Shown here piece after piece: positions 10,901-21,067 of a stretch of DNA of 64,000 nt. The DNA comes from Viridothelium virens. Lineage: Eukaryota; Ascomycota; Dothideomycetes; Trypetheliales; Trypetheliaceae. A model generated the notes under the pieces. It made no database searches and was not told the DNA's origin. It saw only the letters and a program-made list of their open reading frames with translations. Position 1 is the first letter of the stretch, and every line of letters begins with the position of its first letter. Location of the stretch: positions 124,001 through 188,000 of the forward strand of contig ML991780.1 in assembly GCA_010094025.1 (NCBI GenBank), written 5' to 3'. A program made the position numbers and the translations under genes.

Positions 10901-11943
10901 TCAGATCTTGTCTGCTGGATAGATGATGCCATTCTGCCTTCTCAACTCCGTTGTAATTTGTAGCACTGTTCGACTCAAGTCCTCCAAGTCCTTTGCAGCT
11001 TTCTTATCATCGTTTTGGATTATTCTCGCAAACTCTGCCGCTTCTTCTTTCAGCTTCAGCTCCTCCTTCGGGCCTGCCCACTCTTTGGTCTCTTTCGTTC
11101 TTGGATTAAATAATTTCACAGTATCGATATTCATCGTTGCATTCACTGTCACAGTACCATTTTCACCGTAGATCTCGGAAGGCGCGGCCGAGTTGTAGCA
11201 TTTGCTCTGGTTGATGGATACGGAAAAGTTCTCGTATTGCAGCAATATGAATCCACCACCATCGGTACCTGTCCGGCACCTAAAGGCTTGATAGGTTGAC
11301 GATCTAGGACGTCCGAATAGGGCGACGGCAAAGGTGATGGGATAGACGCCGATGTCTACCAAGGATCCGCCGGCGAAATCGAGGCTGAAGACATTAGGGG
11401 TTTCCCCATTCAGCACGTTTGTGTAGCGGGAAGAGAAGGAGGCATAGGTCAGGCTGGCACCATATACCTGACCTAACTGTGTAAGTCCGCTCTTCAATGT
11501 CTGGAAATTTGCTTCTTGGATGTGTCTGTACGCTTCGATGAGATAAACTCCATTAACACGAGCTAGGCTGCACAGGTCCTCGAACTCTGCAACGGTAGTT
11601 GTTGCAGGCTTCTCGAGGATGACGTGCCTTTTGTGTTGGAGGATGAGTTTGGTTTGTTCGTAATGCAGAGAGTTGGGAGATGCGACATAGATGACTTGGA
11701 TGGCGTCACCGGCTAATGATTCGATTGAAGTATGCACAGAAGAGACATCGTATTTGGCTGCATATTGTTCTGCAGTTTCTCTTGTCCTTGAGTAGACCGA
11801 GGTCAACTTCCATAAGCCCGTCGCATGAGCACCGCTGATCCATTCGTCGGTAATCCAGCCTAGGGCTCGGTGAGAAAAACGGCCATCAATAGGGCATCAC
11901 TTGTAGGTGTACTTGTGCCAATGACCCCAAATGTCAGGACCAT
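10901..11943 (-). CDS. Gfo/Idh/MocA-family NAD(P)-dependent oxidoreductase
   Basis: Exon 1 is 11913-11943 (31 nt) and exon 2 is 10901-11859. The 53-bp intron 11860-11912 (GTACAC donor, CCTAG acceptor) joins in frame to give MVLTFGVIGTSWITDEWISG, the N-terminal Rossmann nucleotide-binding motif (GxxGxx), which confirms the tiny first exon. The product is 329 residues, a normal length. Further family marks are VIYVASPNSLHY, the catalytic-lysine motif HVILEKPATT and GGSLVDIGVYPITFAVALFG. Relatives include dimeric dihydrodiol and D-xylose dehydrogenases, which oxidise sugars or diols with NAD(P). The exact substrate cannot be read from sequence. There is no signal peptide, so it is probably cytosolic. 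It stands alone, without a visible sugar-pathway cluster. Confidence 0.9.
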
Positions 11944-12489
11944 GCTCGCGGTTTTCTCAAAGCATCGAAAGAAAGAGGAAAAGATGAGACCAAGAAAAGG
12001 GCAATTACCGCCAGGAATGCCGTCGTAGGAGATCGAACCCACCTACGCGGTAGAGACGAAAATTGACGAGTATGAGGTCACAGTGGCACACAGTGCTAAC
12101 GGCTTGAACATCCTTTACCGAAATGAGTGGAAGTGGAGACGGCGGCCTCCGTCTGCAGGGCACGCATGTAGCCGCTCTCCCCGATGCCACCAATTTTCTG
12201 ATCGAATGAGCGTCTGTACTCCGTCTGTAGCGTGGGTTGTCGTACCGGACGTCACAATGGTGCAGGAACAGGGTCTGACTCTCTCTCTGTCTCCACCGAT
12301 TCCAATGTCCATGTATCGCCTATCGCCCTACTTCTTACCCATGCCCTCCACAAGGGACCTTCACGTCTTAAATGTTCGGGAAGGGCGCATCTCCAAAGCT
12401 TACCTATATCATTTCGGGGATGCCTAGTCTGCGTTTATAGGACCATGCTGAAGACTAGCACTATCAGGCTCCCGCAGTGATTTGGCGAC
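11944..12489. other. Shared upstream region between divergent genes
   Basis: This 546-bp segment lies between the start of the minus-strand oxidoreductase and the inferred start of the plus-strand gene at 12490, so it should hold both promoters. A short hairpin around 12031-12055 resembles a tRNA T-arm but has no other tRNA parts. Confidence 0.5.
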
Positions 12490-15356
12490 ATGTTCAGTTT
12501 TGGTGGAGGTACGTCTAGTAATCCTGAAGCATTTCGCAAAACAAGTTTTCTTTCGAGTTTTTGAGCAACAAGAATGTCCGAGACAAGAAGATACCCCACA
12601 CCACGTGTTTGAATTTTCAATCAAGTGTTTTCGCGTCCACTTGTGCAACTTTTTCATCTCGAAGGTTTTTTTTTTTCCAGCTCTGGATTAAGCGTCTTCC
12701 AATAGTGGTAATCTCGCGCCACTGCTATGTGATTTGCCAAATAATTGATCAACACTTTTCTTTTGATATTCTTTTCAAAAGTTCATCATGTCATTTCTGA
12801 CAAGTTCTAAACTGAATTCTAATGGAAAATAGCTGCGTTCTCGACGGCGCATGAGCCAGAGAAAGAGCGAGATGCTCCACCAAGACCGACTCCTATAGCC
12901 TTTCCGGATACCGAAAGACTGAGTAAAGCCCTTCACCAGTGGTGGAAGTCCCATAGACCACCAAACTTCCTTCCACTCTTCTCTAGAATCCGCAAGCCGA
13001 CCGATGCCGATGAAGATCATCTCGCGGCATTGAATATTAAAGTTGTGCAAGGATGTAGCCTAGAGGATTTGGTACCAGGAGAGCATCATGGAAATTCCCA
13101 TCTTCCGCCGAAGGCATGGCTGAAGCCTCCTTCGACTGACCAAAGCCAAATGCACACTACTTCTACGAGCCAGCCTGTTCTGAGCAATGGTAGACCTGTC
13201 CCAGATCATGAAATATTCTACTCTCGCGCAAAGGAGCTCCTCGTGGAGAATGAGGCAGCATACAAGGTTATTAGCCGATCCACTCCCAAAGGCCAGGCAC
13301 CTCCACGGCTTGCCCATTTCCGACGATTTTGGGAGGGCATGGACTCCCTTTCTCACTACTGGGATACAAGCGCAGACGAATATTACGTCGCAAGTCCAAA
13401 TGGCCATCAAGGTGACAAGGCTGAGTCCGCAGATGAACCCCCAACCAAATCAATTGGAGATAGCGACGTTCCCGTCCTGCTCACTTCTTCTGTCCCGCCA
13501 CCGCCTCCACCTCGGAAACGGACTAAGACCGGTGAAGGAGACGATGTCTCACACGTTGGAGTCGAAGGCATGAAGACTGTCATCCTCGACCGTACCGCTC
13601 CGTCTTCATCGCAATCTCCTCCGATCATTCCGCCACGGTCCTCTTCCACCTCATCGTCTGAACCATGGGATTCTCTTCCGGCTGCTCCTCAATCTCAATC
13701 CAAGCCCTCAGACAGCGAGACCGCGACTGCCATGAAGCCATACCCTCAACTCCGTTATCGGGGCCATCGGATCGCCGCAGGCTCGCAAGTACCGCTGTCC
13801 TTCCTCTCGGATACCATCCGTGCCTTCGTCGAAGCCTGCGCCTGGCCCCACGGCTGCAGTCTCACCTCGCCTCGCCGACTCCCACAGCTCCAATTCGCCG
13901 CATCTCAACGTCCTGTACCTAAGAATCCCGTCTCCCACGGCGAAAAGAAGAGCCACGCAGAGCCCCCAGGCACGTCATCTCTCTCCAAACCCAGACACAC
14001 CCACGCCGAAGCTCACGAATCCGTCCCATCCTCCTCTCATGCACCGACCGACCCCAGCACCCGCATGGACATCGACACCCGCTCCACCCAGCCATCTCTC
14101 GCCTCCGCCCCTTCCACCTCCCACAGCTCCTCCTCCTTCGCCGCCGCTAACCCCACTTCCTCTCCCCATGCGGACCTCGACCTCGACCCCCACTCCGGCA
14201 AGCTCCTCCTCCCCCTCCGCATCTCCGCCCTCATCTACCGCACCCCCGCCGACCGCATGCGCGCCCGCTCCGGCTGGCTCGAAGGGCCGCTCCTCGCGCT
14301 CTGGAGCCGCGCGGAGACCGGGCTGGGGAGGGTCGTCTGGGATCCTGCGGAGGAGCTGAGCGAGGCGTCGAGGGAGGCGCTGCGGGGGGCAGAGACGGAG
14401 GGGCGAGAGGCGAGCGGTGTGGTGAAGGACGAATCTGGCGAGGTGAGGGGAGGAGAGGGACGCGAGGAAAAGGGAAGCGGGGGAGAGGGAGAAGGTGGAA
14501 GCGGTGATGGTGATGGTGGTGGTGGTGGTGGTGGTGGTGGCGCAGGCGTGACGCAGAAGGAGGTGCTGGACGCGCTGAACGAGGTCGGGGCGCTGCTATT
14601 TCTTGCGCAGGAGCGTGCGAGGGAGGGGGCGGCGGCGAGGCGGCCGGGGGAGGGCCAGTGGTGGACGGAGAAGCCGAGGTGGGGTGGGGGTGAGGGAGGC
14701 GAGGTTGGGAATCCGGTGGGGAATACGGATGAGTTGAGTGGGGAGAAGGGGAGGGAGGAGGCCGAAAAGGCGGAGAAGAAAGCGGGGAGGGAGGAGGGGA
14801 GACGGCAGCAGGAGAGGGAGAAGACGGCTGCTTTGGCGATGGAGGCGAGGGTAGCGAGGGGTTTGGGATCGGGGAGGGAAGGGAGGAGGGGTAGTGAGGG
14901 GAAGAGCAAGGTGAGCGCGGCGGAGGCGTGGAAGGTGGTGAAGCCGGGGCTGGGACATTGGGACCAGAAGGTGGAGTTTGGGGGGATTGGAAGGGAACCA
15001 GGGAGTGCTTGGGACCAGGTATGCTTCTCTTCTCACTTTGTGTTACCCACAAGAACGATCAACAGAGTTGCTGATGCAAATCTTCCGCGTAGGTTTTCCT
15101 GGTGAGTTCAATGAACCGCCATATTTCCATCCTGAAACTACGAGTCCACGCCGCATACATTCGATATGTTACCAACGGTGAATGGCCAGATGTTCCTCCA
15201 GACGATGAGGCCTGGGACACGCCGTTGTTGCAGCGCAGTCAGTGGTACGATTTGTTCGACAAGGAGCAAAGAGCTGAGGCCGTGCGTGGCGTCTGGGGAG
15301 TGCTGACGCACCAGATGCGCGCTACGGGTCAAATAGATACCGACATGAAGACATAA
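12490..15356 (+). CDS. Large conserved-looking fungal protein of unknown function
   Basis: Proposed exons are 12490-12508, 12833-15018 and 15093-15356, giving 822 residues. Intron 2 (GTATGC donor, CGTAG acceptor) joins in phase 0 to give SAWDQVFLVSSMNRHISILKLRVHAAYIRYV and is solid. Exon 1 (MFSFGG) is tentative: it has a good GTACGT donor and the right phase, but needs a 324-bp intron. Folded-looking parts are the N-terminal LSKALHQWWKSHRPPNFLPLF, a middle block (IFYSRAKELLVENEAAYKVI) and the C-terminal exon (EWPDVPPDDEAWDTPLLQRS). Between them lie long disordered Ser/Pro-rich and Gly/Glu-rich stretches, with a polyglycine run from a GGT microsatellite at about 14511-14541. The CDS is continuous over 2 kb despite extreme base composition. 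I do not recognise a named family. Confidence 0.75.
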
Positions 15357-15871
15357 TTAGTTCAGAGTAACATTGAGAATGGAACAAAAGTCGGACAGTA
15401 TGTAGATTGGTTTGAACAGGAATTATAGACGTCCCGACTCCATACAATCTGCCTAAATGTAGTCTTCGACATTATTATTTCTCTCTTCCTTTGTTGAAGA
15501 ACCTCAACGGCAGTCTGACGGAGCGATCTAGAGGCTCGAGCTGAAGCAAAAAGATCCATCTGAACGAGAACACTCGTAATTAGACTAGCCAGTGCGCTGG
15601 AGCACAGAGAATGTTGAAGCTTCTCCAGAACGCCAACGCTTTTTGTTGAAAACAGCCCTTGCGGCGCTGACCAGGGGGTATCAGTTGATGTGGGGATGAT
15701 TCCTGAAATGCCGCCATGCTAAGATGCCCACAAAGATCTATGTTGAATCTAGATCTTCTTCCAAAACTGGAGTTTCGGGAGTTTTTGAAATGCTACCAAC
15801 GCCGTTTAGTTATGCAGTAGATTGATGCACAGGGACGGTACATCAGGGTGGTGAGGCGGACTATTAAATGA
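15357..15871. other. Convergent 3' region
   Basis: Lies between the stop of the plus-strand gene at 15356 and the stop of the minus-strand SAM synthetase at 15872. It holds both 3' UTRs; no gene seen. Confidence 0.6.
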
Positions 15872-17222
15872 TTAGAAGTTCAGCTTCTTTGGCTTCTCCC
15901 AGTTGAAATTCTGGTTGGAGAAATGCCCGTTCTTCGCCGTCTGGCAGTAGATTGGCTTGATGAGATCAAGCTCCTTGACAATGACACCTGGTCGGAGGTC
16001 GAAGTTCTTCCGGATGATGTCCACGAGCTCATTGCTGGTCTTGTCGCTCGTTCCGTAGGTCTCGACGAAGATACTGAGAGGCTCGGCAACACCAATAGCG
16101 TAGGAGAATTGCACAAGCGCTCGGCGGGCAAGTCCGCTATGGACGATTGATTTGGCGACCCAGCGGGCAAGATAGGCAGCCGAGCGGTCTACTTTACTGT
16201 AGTCCTTGCCTGAGAAGGCACCACCACCGTGAGCGCCCCAGCCACCGTAGGTATCAACGATGATCTTGCGACCAGTGAGGCCAGCATCTCCTTGAGGACC
16301 ACCAATGATGAAGAGGCCTGAGGGTTGAATCTAGAAAGCCACGTTAGTACAAATGAACTGAAGCAGTATGATGGTGGATAGCTTACATGGTAGACCGTCT
16401 TGTCGTCAAGGTACTTGGACGGGATGGTCGTCTTGATGATCTTCTCCTTGATTTCCTTCCTTAGCTGCTCAGTCGTAATTTCTGGCGCATGCTGTGCCGA
16501 AACTACAACGGTGTCAACTCTCTTGGGGATGACCGCACCACCGTCGTGTGCATATTCAACGGTGACTTGAGTCTTGGTGTCAGGCCTCAACCACGGCAGA
16601 GTTCCGTTGTTTCGGGCAGTCTTCATGGCCTCGTTAAGCTTGTGTGCTAATTGGATGGTCAAGGGTAGCAACTCCGGCGTCTCGTCAGAGGCATAGCCGA
16701 ACATGATTCCTTGGTCTCCGGCACCGAGCTTCTCCAACGCCTCTTCATAGTGAAGACCCTGGGCGATATCTGGGGATTGTTGCTCAATGGCAACGAGGAC
16801 GTTGCAAGTATTGTAGTCGAAGCCCTTGTCGGAGCTGTCGTAACCGATATCCTTGATGGCATTACGGATGATCTTTTGGTAGTCAAGATTGGCCTTGGTC
16901 GTGATTTCGCCAAAGACCATAATCATCCCGGTCTTCGTGGCAGTCTCACATGCAACTTTGGAAAGCGGGTCCTGGGCAAGGCAGGCATCGAGGACAGCAT
17001 CTATGTTTTCTTAGTTGCGTGATTAAGTAGTTGAATTGCAGATAAATTCTTACCGGAGACTTGGTCGCTGTTGCAACGATAGATTAGCAACGAATATTGT
17101 GAATTCTCATCACAAGTTCTCGAGATAAGCACTCACGCAATCTTATCAGGGTGCCCCTCTCCGACGGATTCCGAAGTGAAGAGGAAGGTTCTCTCTGGAG
17201 AGAAGCCGTTTACTGCGGCCAT
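15872..17222 (-). CDS. S-adenosylmethionine synthetase
   Basis: Makes S-adenosylmethionine from methionine and ATP in the cytosol. Four exons are inferred: 17137-17222, 17054-17067 (only 14 nt), 16387-17000 and 15872-16330. All joins keep frame and give 390 residues, the usual fungal length. Signature motifs are complete: [22 protein letters not shown] (in pieces across three exons), [32 protein letters not shown] and [14 protein letters not shown]. The microexon encodes part of the conserved DQVS segment, so it must be spliced in. Introns are 69, 53 and 56 bp. The gene is divergent from GPN3, sharing a 368-bp upstream region. Orthologous to yeast SAM1/SAM2; I leave the symbol blank because the duplicate relation differs between fungi. 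Confidence 0.97.
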
Positions 17223-17590
17223 TCTGACGATATTATGTTGGTCAATTGAATTACAAGAACGAATCTCGGACTCGAAGACTTGAGAGAAAGGCTGAACGGG
17301 GGCTGAGGAAGGTAAGGTGGGTGCAGGTATGTTGGCAAGAGTTGGGAAGGGACGTGGGGTTTTCAGCGATGGGCGGTGGGCAGGCGCGGGCAGGGTCTTA
17401 AATTTATTGCAATGACGGCGGGCTGGCGGGTCTTCCCTCCTCCACCGAATCTTTTCGGCAGATCGCGCCATCTGCACCTTGCCCGGCCGGACCTCCGTTC
17501 AGTTCGCATGTATTTTGGGCACCCGAAAACTGGTGCTTGAACCACCTCTTCTGTCCAGCTTCGAGAGAACACCAGATCTTTCACACCATC
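17223..17590. promoter_or_regulatory. Shared divergent promoter of SAM synthetase and GPN3
   Basis: 368 bp between two divergent start codons. Both 5' leaders and promoters must fit here. A pyrimidine-rich stretch on the sense side of each gene precedes the starts, which is common in fungal promoters. No specific factor site is claimed. Confidence 0.5.
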
Positions 17591-18628
17591 ATGAGCAAGT
17601 TCGGGTGTCTCATCATGGGTCGTCTACCATCCTCCTCCTGCTCCAATAGAGCTTGGGCTGACCCTCCATAGGGCCTGCCGGTGCTGGCAAGGTAAAAGAA
17701 TGATACCGGTCGAGTCTCTCAAGTTTCTTTTCGCAAGACTAACGCACCTGTAAAGACGACTTTCTGCGCTGCGCTCATCCAGCACCTCCGCAACTCCCGC
17801 CGAGCATGCTACTACATCAATCTCGACCCGGCGGCCGAAGACTTTGCCTTTGAGCCTGACATTGACATCAAAGACCTCATCTCCCTCGAGGATGTCATGG
17901 AAGAAATGCACTTGGGTCCCAACGGCGGGCTCATCTACTGCTTCGAGTTCCTCTTACAGAACATGGATTTCCTGACCGAACCGCTCGAGACCGTTACCGA
18001 CGAGTACCTTATCATCATTGACATGCCAGGCCAGATCGAGCTGTACACCCATATTCCCATCTTGCCGAGCCTCGTCAAGGACCTCACGCGGGGCAGCCTC
18101 AACATCAACATGTGCGCTGCTTACCTCCTCGAGAGCACGTTCGTGGTCGATCGTCCCAAGTTCTTCGCTGGTACGCTGAGCGCCATGAGCGCCATGTTGA
18201 TGCTCGAGATGCCCCACGTTAATGTGCTGTCGAAGATGGATCTGATCAAAGATAGCATACCCCGGCGGGACCTGAAGCGATTTCTCGATCCCGACGTTGG
18301 CCTGCTGGATGAGGACGCCGAACGTGCGGCGAAAGCAGCGAAAGCGGATGGCACTCTGGTTGTGCCAGTGGCGCCGTCAGTCGAGGAGAATGGTGACCCA
18401 AATAAGACCGAGGATGTGATGGCGGGGAAGAGCTTCAGGAGGTTGAACAGGGCAGTGGGGAATTTGATTGATGATTTCAGTATGGTGAGCTTTTTGCGAT
18501 TGAATGTGCAGGATGAGGATAGCGTGGGAGCTATCCTAAGTTATATTGATGATGCAATACAATTTCATGAGGCACAGGAACCAAGGGAACCAATGGATGA
18601 GATTGATGTTGATGAGATGGTGGGCTAA
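17591..18628 (+). CDS. GPN3: GPN-loop GTPase 3
   Basis: A GTPase that, with its GPN1 partner, helps assemble RNA polymerase II and bring it to the nucleus (known of the family). Exons are 17591-17618, 17672-17691 (20 nt) and 17756-18628, with introns of 53 and 64 bp; the second has a CTAAC branch site. The product is 306 residues, typical for GPN3. Motifs are the P-loop GPAGAGKTT at about residues 10-18, the family-defining Gly-Pro-Asn in LGPNGG near residue 69, switch motif DMPGQIELYTH and base-recognition SKMD. The 20-nt exon encodes almost exactly the P-loop, with both introns flanking it. The acidic C-terminus (EIDVDEMVG) is usual for the family. Confidence 0.96.
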
Positions 18629-18697
18629 TGTTACGCCATGATGGAAGCGTTTGATAGCTGGACGCCGGTGTTTGGGTGTTTTCTGGCGTTGAAGGGC

Positions 18698-18718
18698 AAA
18701 AAAAAAAAAAAAAAAAAA
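18698..18718 (+). repeat. A21 homopolymer
   Basis: An uninterrupted run of 21 adenines about 70 bp past the GPN3 stop. GPN3 retains introns, so this is not the tail of a retrocopy; it is a simple repeat in the 3' region and may vary in length between strains. Confidence 0.9.
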
Positions 18719-19112
18719 GAGGTATTTGAGTGGTGACATGGTCTATAGAGCAGTTGTGTTTGTCAGACAAACGAAGCGTGGCCAAGTTGCCATCGTACAA
18801 CTCGCTGGCCTCAAAATTGATAGCGGGTGCATTTGCTCGCTCCCGTTAATATCGCTCATTAATATCGCTCATCGACGACTTGTCCTGAGTAGAGCTCAAT
18901 AGCTGCGAGAGAAATATAAAGGCCATGTAGGGCATTAAACTATCCCGCAAATCCGAAGAACTAGAGGTTTTTGGTCTTATCAGGCCATCAACCACAGACA
19001 AAAAGTTCCATCCTATTCTCATCTTGGCTGTTCAACGCTGACTGTGCCCCTCGGGTACATTGCTATTATACCTTCCATCTCGCCGTAGTATAACTGGAGC
19101 TTGCTAGCATAT

Positions 19113-19583
19113 ATGTCTAGGCAGTCTCCCTCTCCGCCAGCAACTCCTCCCTCTCAAGACTCTTTTTCGTCTCTCTCAGCGAGCAAAAGGCATCATCGCC
19201 AAGCTGAGACCATCAGTGTGTCAATTACAAGCAAAGGGGATGACTTGCGGAGCCCCAAGACTCATTCCCCCAATGCAGATCTCGACGGACCACAAAACGT
19301 CAAAAAAGTTCAATTCGAAGAGCCCAATCCGGCAGCAGCTAACCCGAAAGATGAGAAGCCCACTGAAACACCGGAGTCCACGGGGGGCGGGCCTAACCAC
19401 CCGACATTAGCCTCGCCGGAGCCTCGGCCGCCGAAGGCGCATCAAAACAATGGCAAAGGGGCCGGCATCCAGAACATCGATCATGCGGACTCCGATGGGC
19501 AGAGCTCCAAAATGACAATGGAAAACATAGGAGAGGTGGACAGGGGATGTAATGCTCGAGGGCAGTTGTCGGAAAATATTTAA
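19113..19583 (+). CDS. Small disordered hypothetical protein
   Basis: A single frame of 156 residues from the ATG at 19113 (MSRQSPSPPATPPSQDSF). The whole product is low in hydrophobic residues and rich in Ser, Pro, Asn, Asp and Lys, so it is predicted to be disordered. The SP and TPPS motifs could be phosphorylated. No domain, signal peptide or membrane segment. It lies between GPN3 and CNS1. A disordered frame of this length could be coding or chance; the even codon choice and clear start give moderate support. Confidence 0.45.
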   Translation: MSRQSPSPPATPPSQDSFSSLSASKRHHRQAETISVSITSKGDDLRSPKTHSPNADLDGPQNVKKVQFEEPNPAAANPKDEKPTETPESTGGGPNHPTLASPEPRPPKAHQNNGKGAGIQNIDHADSDGQSSKMTMENIGEVDRGCNARGQLSENI

Positions 19584-19760
19584 GGTTCGGCGCGAGGATG
19601 CATGCGAGCACGGTGAAAAGTGTTGTATTAATATTAGGGGGACTACCATGCAGGGTCGGAAATAATGCACTCGTTTGGCGGAGATCCCGGATTTGCAGAT
19701 ATGATACAATGGGGGAGTCATCAGACACTGCAGGTAGACTGACCAATTCGAAGACTTTCA

Positions 19761-21067
19761 TCATCCTGTTGGTCTCCGCTTTTTCTTAAAATCATCGATC
19801 CATTCCTGTGCCCGGGATCGGGGGATAACATAGACCTTTAGCATTCCGTCAATGACCTCGACTTTCCCGGTGGTCAGAGTCTTCGTCATTGGAAGCTTCT
19901 TGCCGACCTTGATCAGGCCACCGGTAGTAGTTTCCATGTAGCAGTCAATGCTCTCCACAGTGTATTCATGCTTCTCGTCCCAGGGCAAAGGCAACACGTA
20001 AGAAAGTTGTTCTTGAAGACTGACATGTTCAGAGAGATCTTTGATGAAATCGGTTTGGAGGTGGAGAGGGTAAAGGAGCATTGTAGGAATGAAAATGGTG
20101 GAAGAAGCATCCAGAGGCCTTTCAAGCTTAACTTTTGCATCCTCTAAGTCTGGTGCTTTGCCTGTGGCCCTGGTGTGTATATTGCGAGCCTTTAAAGCAA
20201 GTTTGAGGGCGCGCTCTTCAGCCCTTTCTCGCTCTTCGCGTTCTTCACGCTGCCTAGAGAGTTGAGCTAAATGCTTTTCACGCTCCTGAATTTTGGTGAC
20301 TAGATTTTGGAGAGCAGAATTATTTGCATCGACATTGAGGCCGCTCGTACAAGCATCACTGGCTTCTGGTATCTTGTCCAGTGCCAGGCACGCCGAGGCT
20401 GAGCGATACCAGGCTTTGACATTTCTGAAATTAATTCGTAATGCCGCGGCACAGTCAAATGTACATGACCGATAATTTTCTGTCTCATCTCAGATTAGTT
20501 TTGAGACTGCTTGCCATGGGGTCGAGATTCTATCATACTTAGCTCTAAATTGCAAAGAGCCCTATTGACATATGATGCCTCTTCAGTTTCCTTTTCTTTT
20601 TTAGCCTCAGCCTCTTCATCAATCTCCACGATATCGATATCAGGCATCTCTTCTATACGATCTTGGATGGATTTAGAAGGTGCTTTCAGTACGCCTATAG
20701 CTTTGGTATAGAATTCTTTGGCATCCAACCAGTTTTTCATGCGGGCATGCTCGTTACCTTGTTGCCGGAAATTTTCGGCTTGTTCTGCCTTGCTGCCTTC
20801 ATATGCCAGGGCCTTTATAGCCTCCAGAGCTACGTTCTCATTCCCCTGCTCGTCGGTCTCATCTAGCTCGGTCATGAAAAGGGGTACTTTGTTCATCATC
20901 TTCAGTACGTCATCCGCAGTATGCTGTTTAACATCTGCCATTGCTGGAGGCATTTCGGCGGAGGCTGCTGCGATATCCCTTGACTCAGATTGTTTTGAGG
21001 GCAAGCTGCCGCTTGTATCCAATGAATTTTGGTAGGCATTTTGAAGCTCCTTAAATTGGTGATCCAT
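19761..21067 (-). CDS. CNS1: TPR co-chaperone Cns1/TTC4
   Basis: An Hsp90/Hsp70 co-chaperone, essential in yeast and linked to eEF2 folding (family knowledge). Exon 1 is 20539-21067 and exon 2 is 19761-20479. The 59-bp intron (GTATGA donor, ACAG acceptor) joins CTA-A to AA to restore the second TPR, giving YVNRALCNLELKNYRSCTFD and then AWYRSASACLALDKIPEA. The first TPR is GSKAEQAENFRQQGNEHARMKNW. A basic/acidic linker helix (QREEREERAEERALKLALKA) leads to the C-terminal wheel domain (TMLLYPLHLQTDFI, LPWDEKHEYT, VEVIDGMLKVYVIPR). The product is 415 residues. I start at MDHQFKEL; the frame is open for 50 more codons upstream but looks non-coding there. Confidence 0.93.

Noticed and set aside
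12025-12060. tRNA T-arm-like text (GGGTTCGATC on the minus strand)
   Set aside because: No acceptor stem, D-arm or anticodon arm could be placed around it; it forms only a short local hairpin.
14231-15052. Long antisense open frame (273 codons, Pro/Ser/His-rich) opposite the 12490-15356 gene
   Set aside because: It is a by-product of G-rich sense codons: stops are rare on the complement. It lacks any domain, and several overlapping frames there are equally open.
18698-18718. A21 run as a sign of retroposition
   Set aside because: The adjacent GPN3 gene has introns, and there is no target-site duplication, so it is a simple homopolymer.
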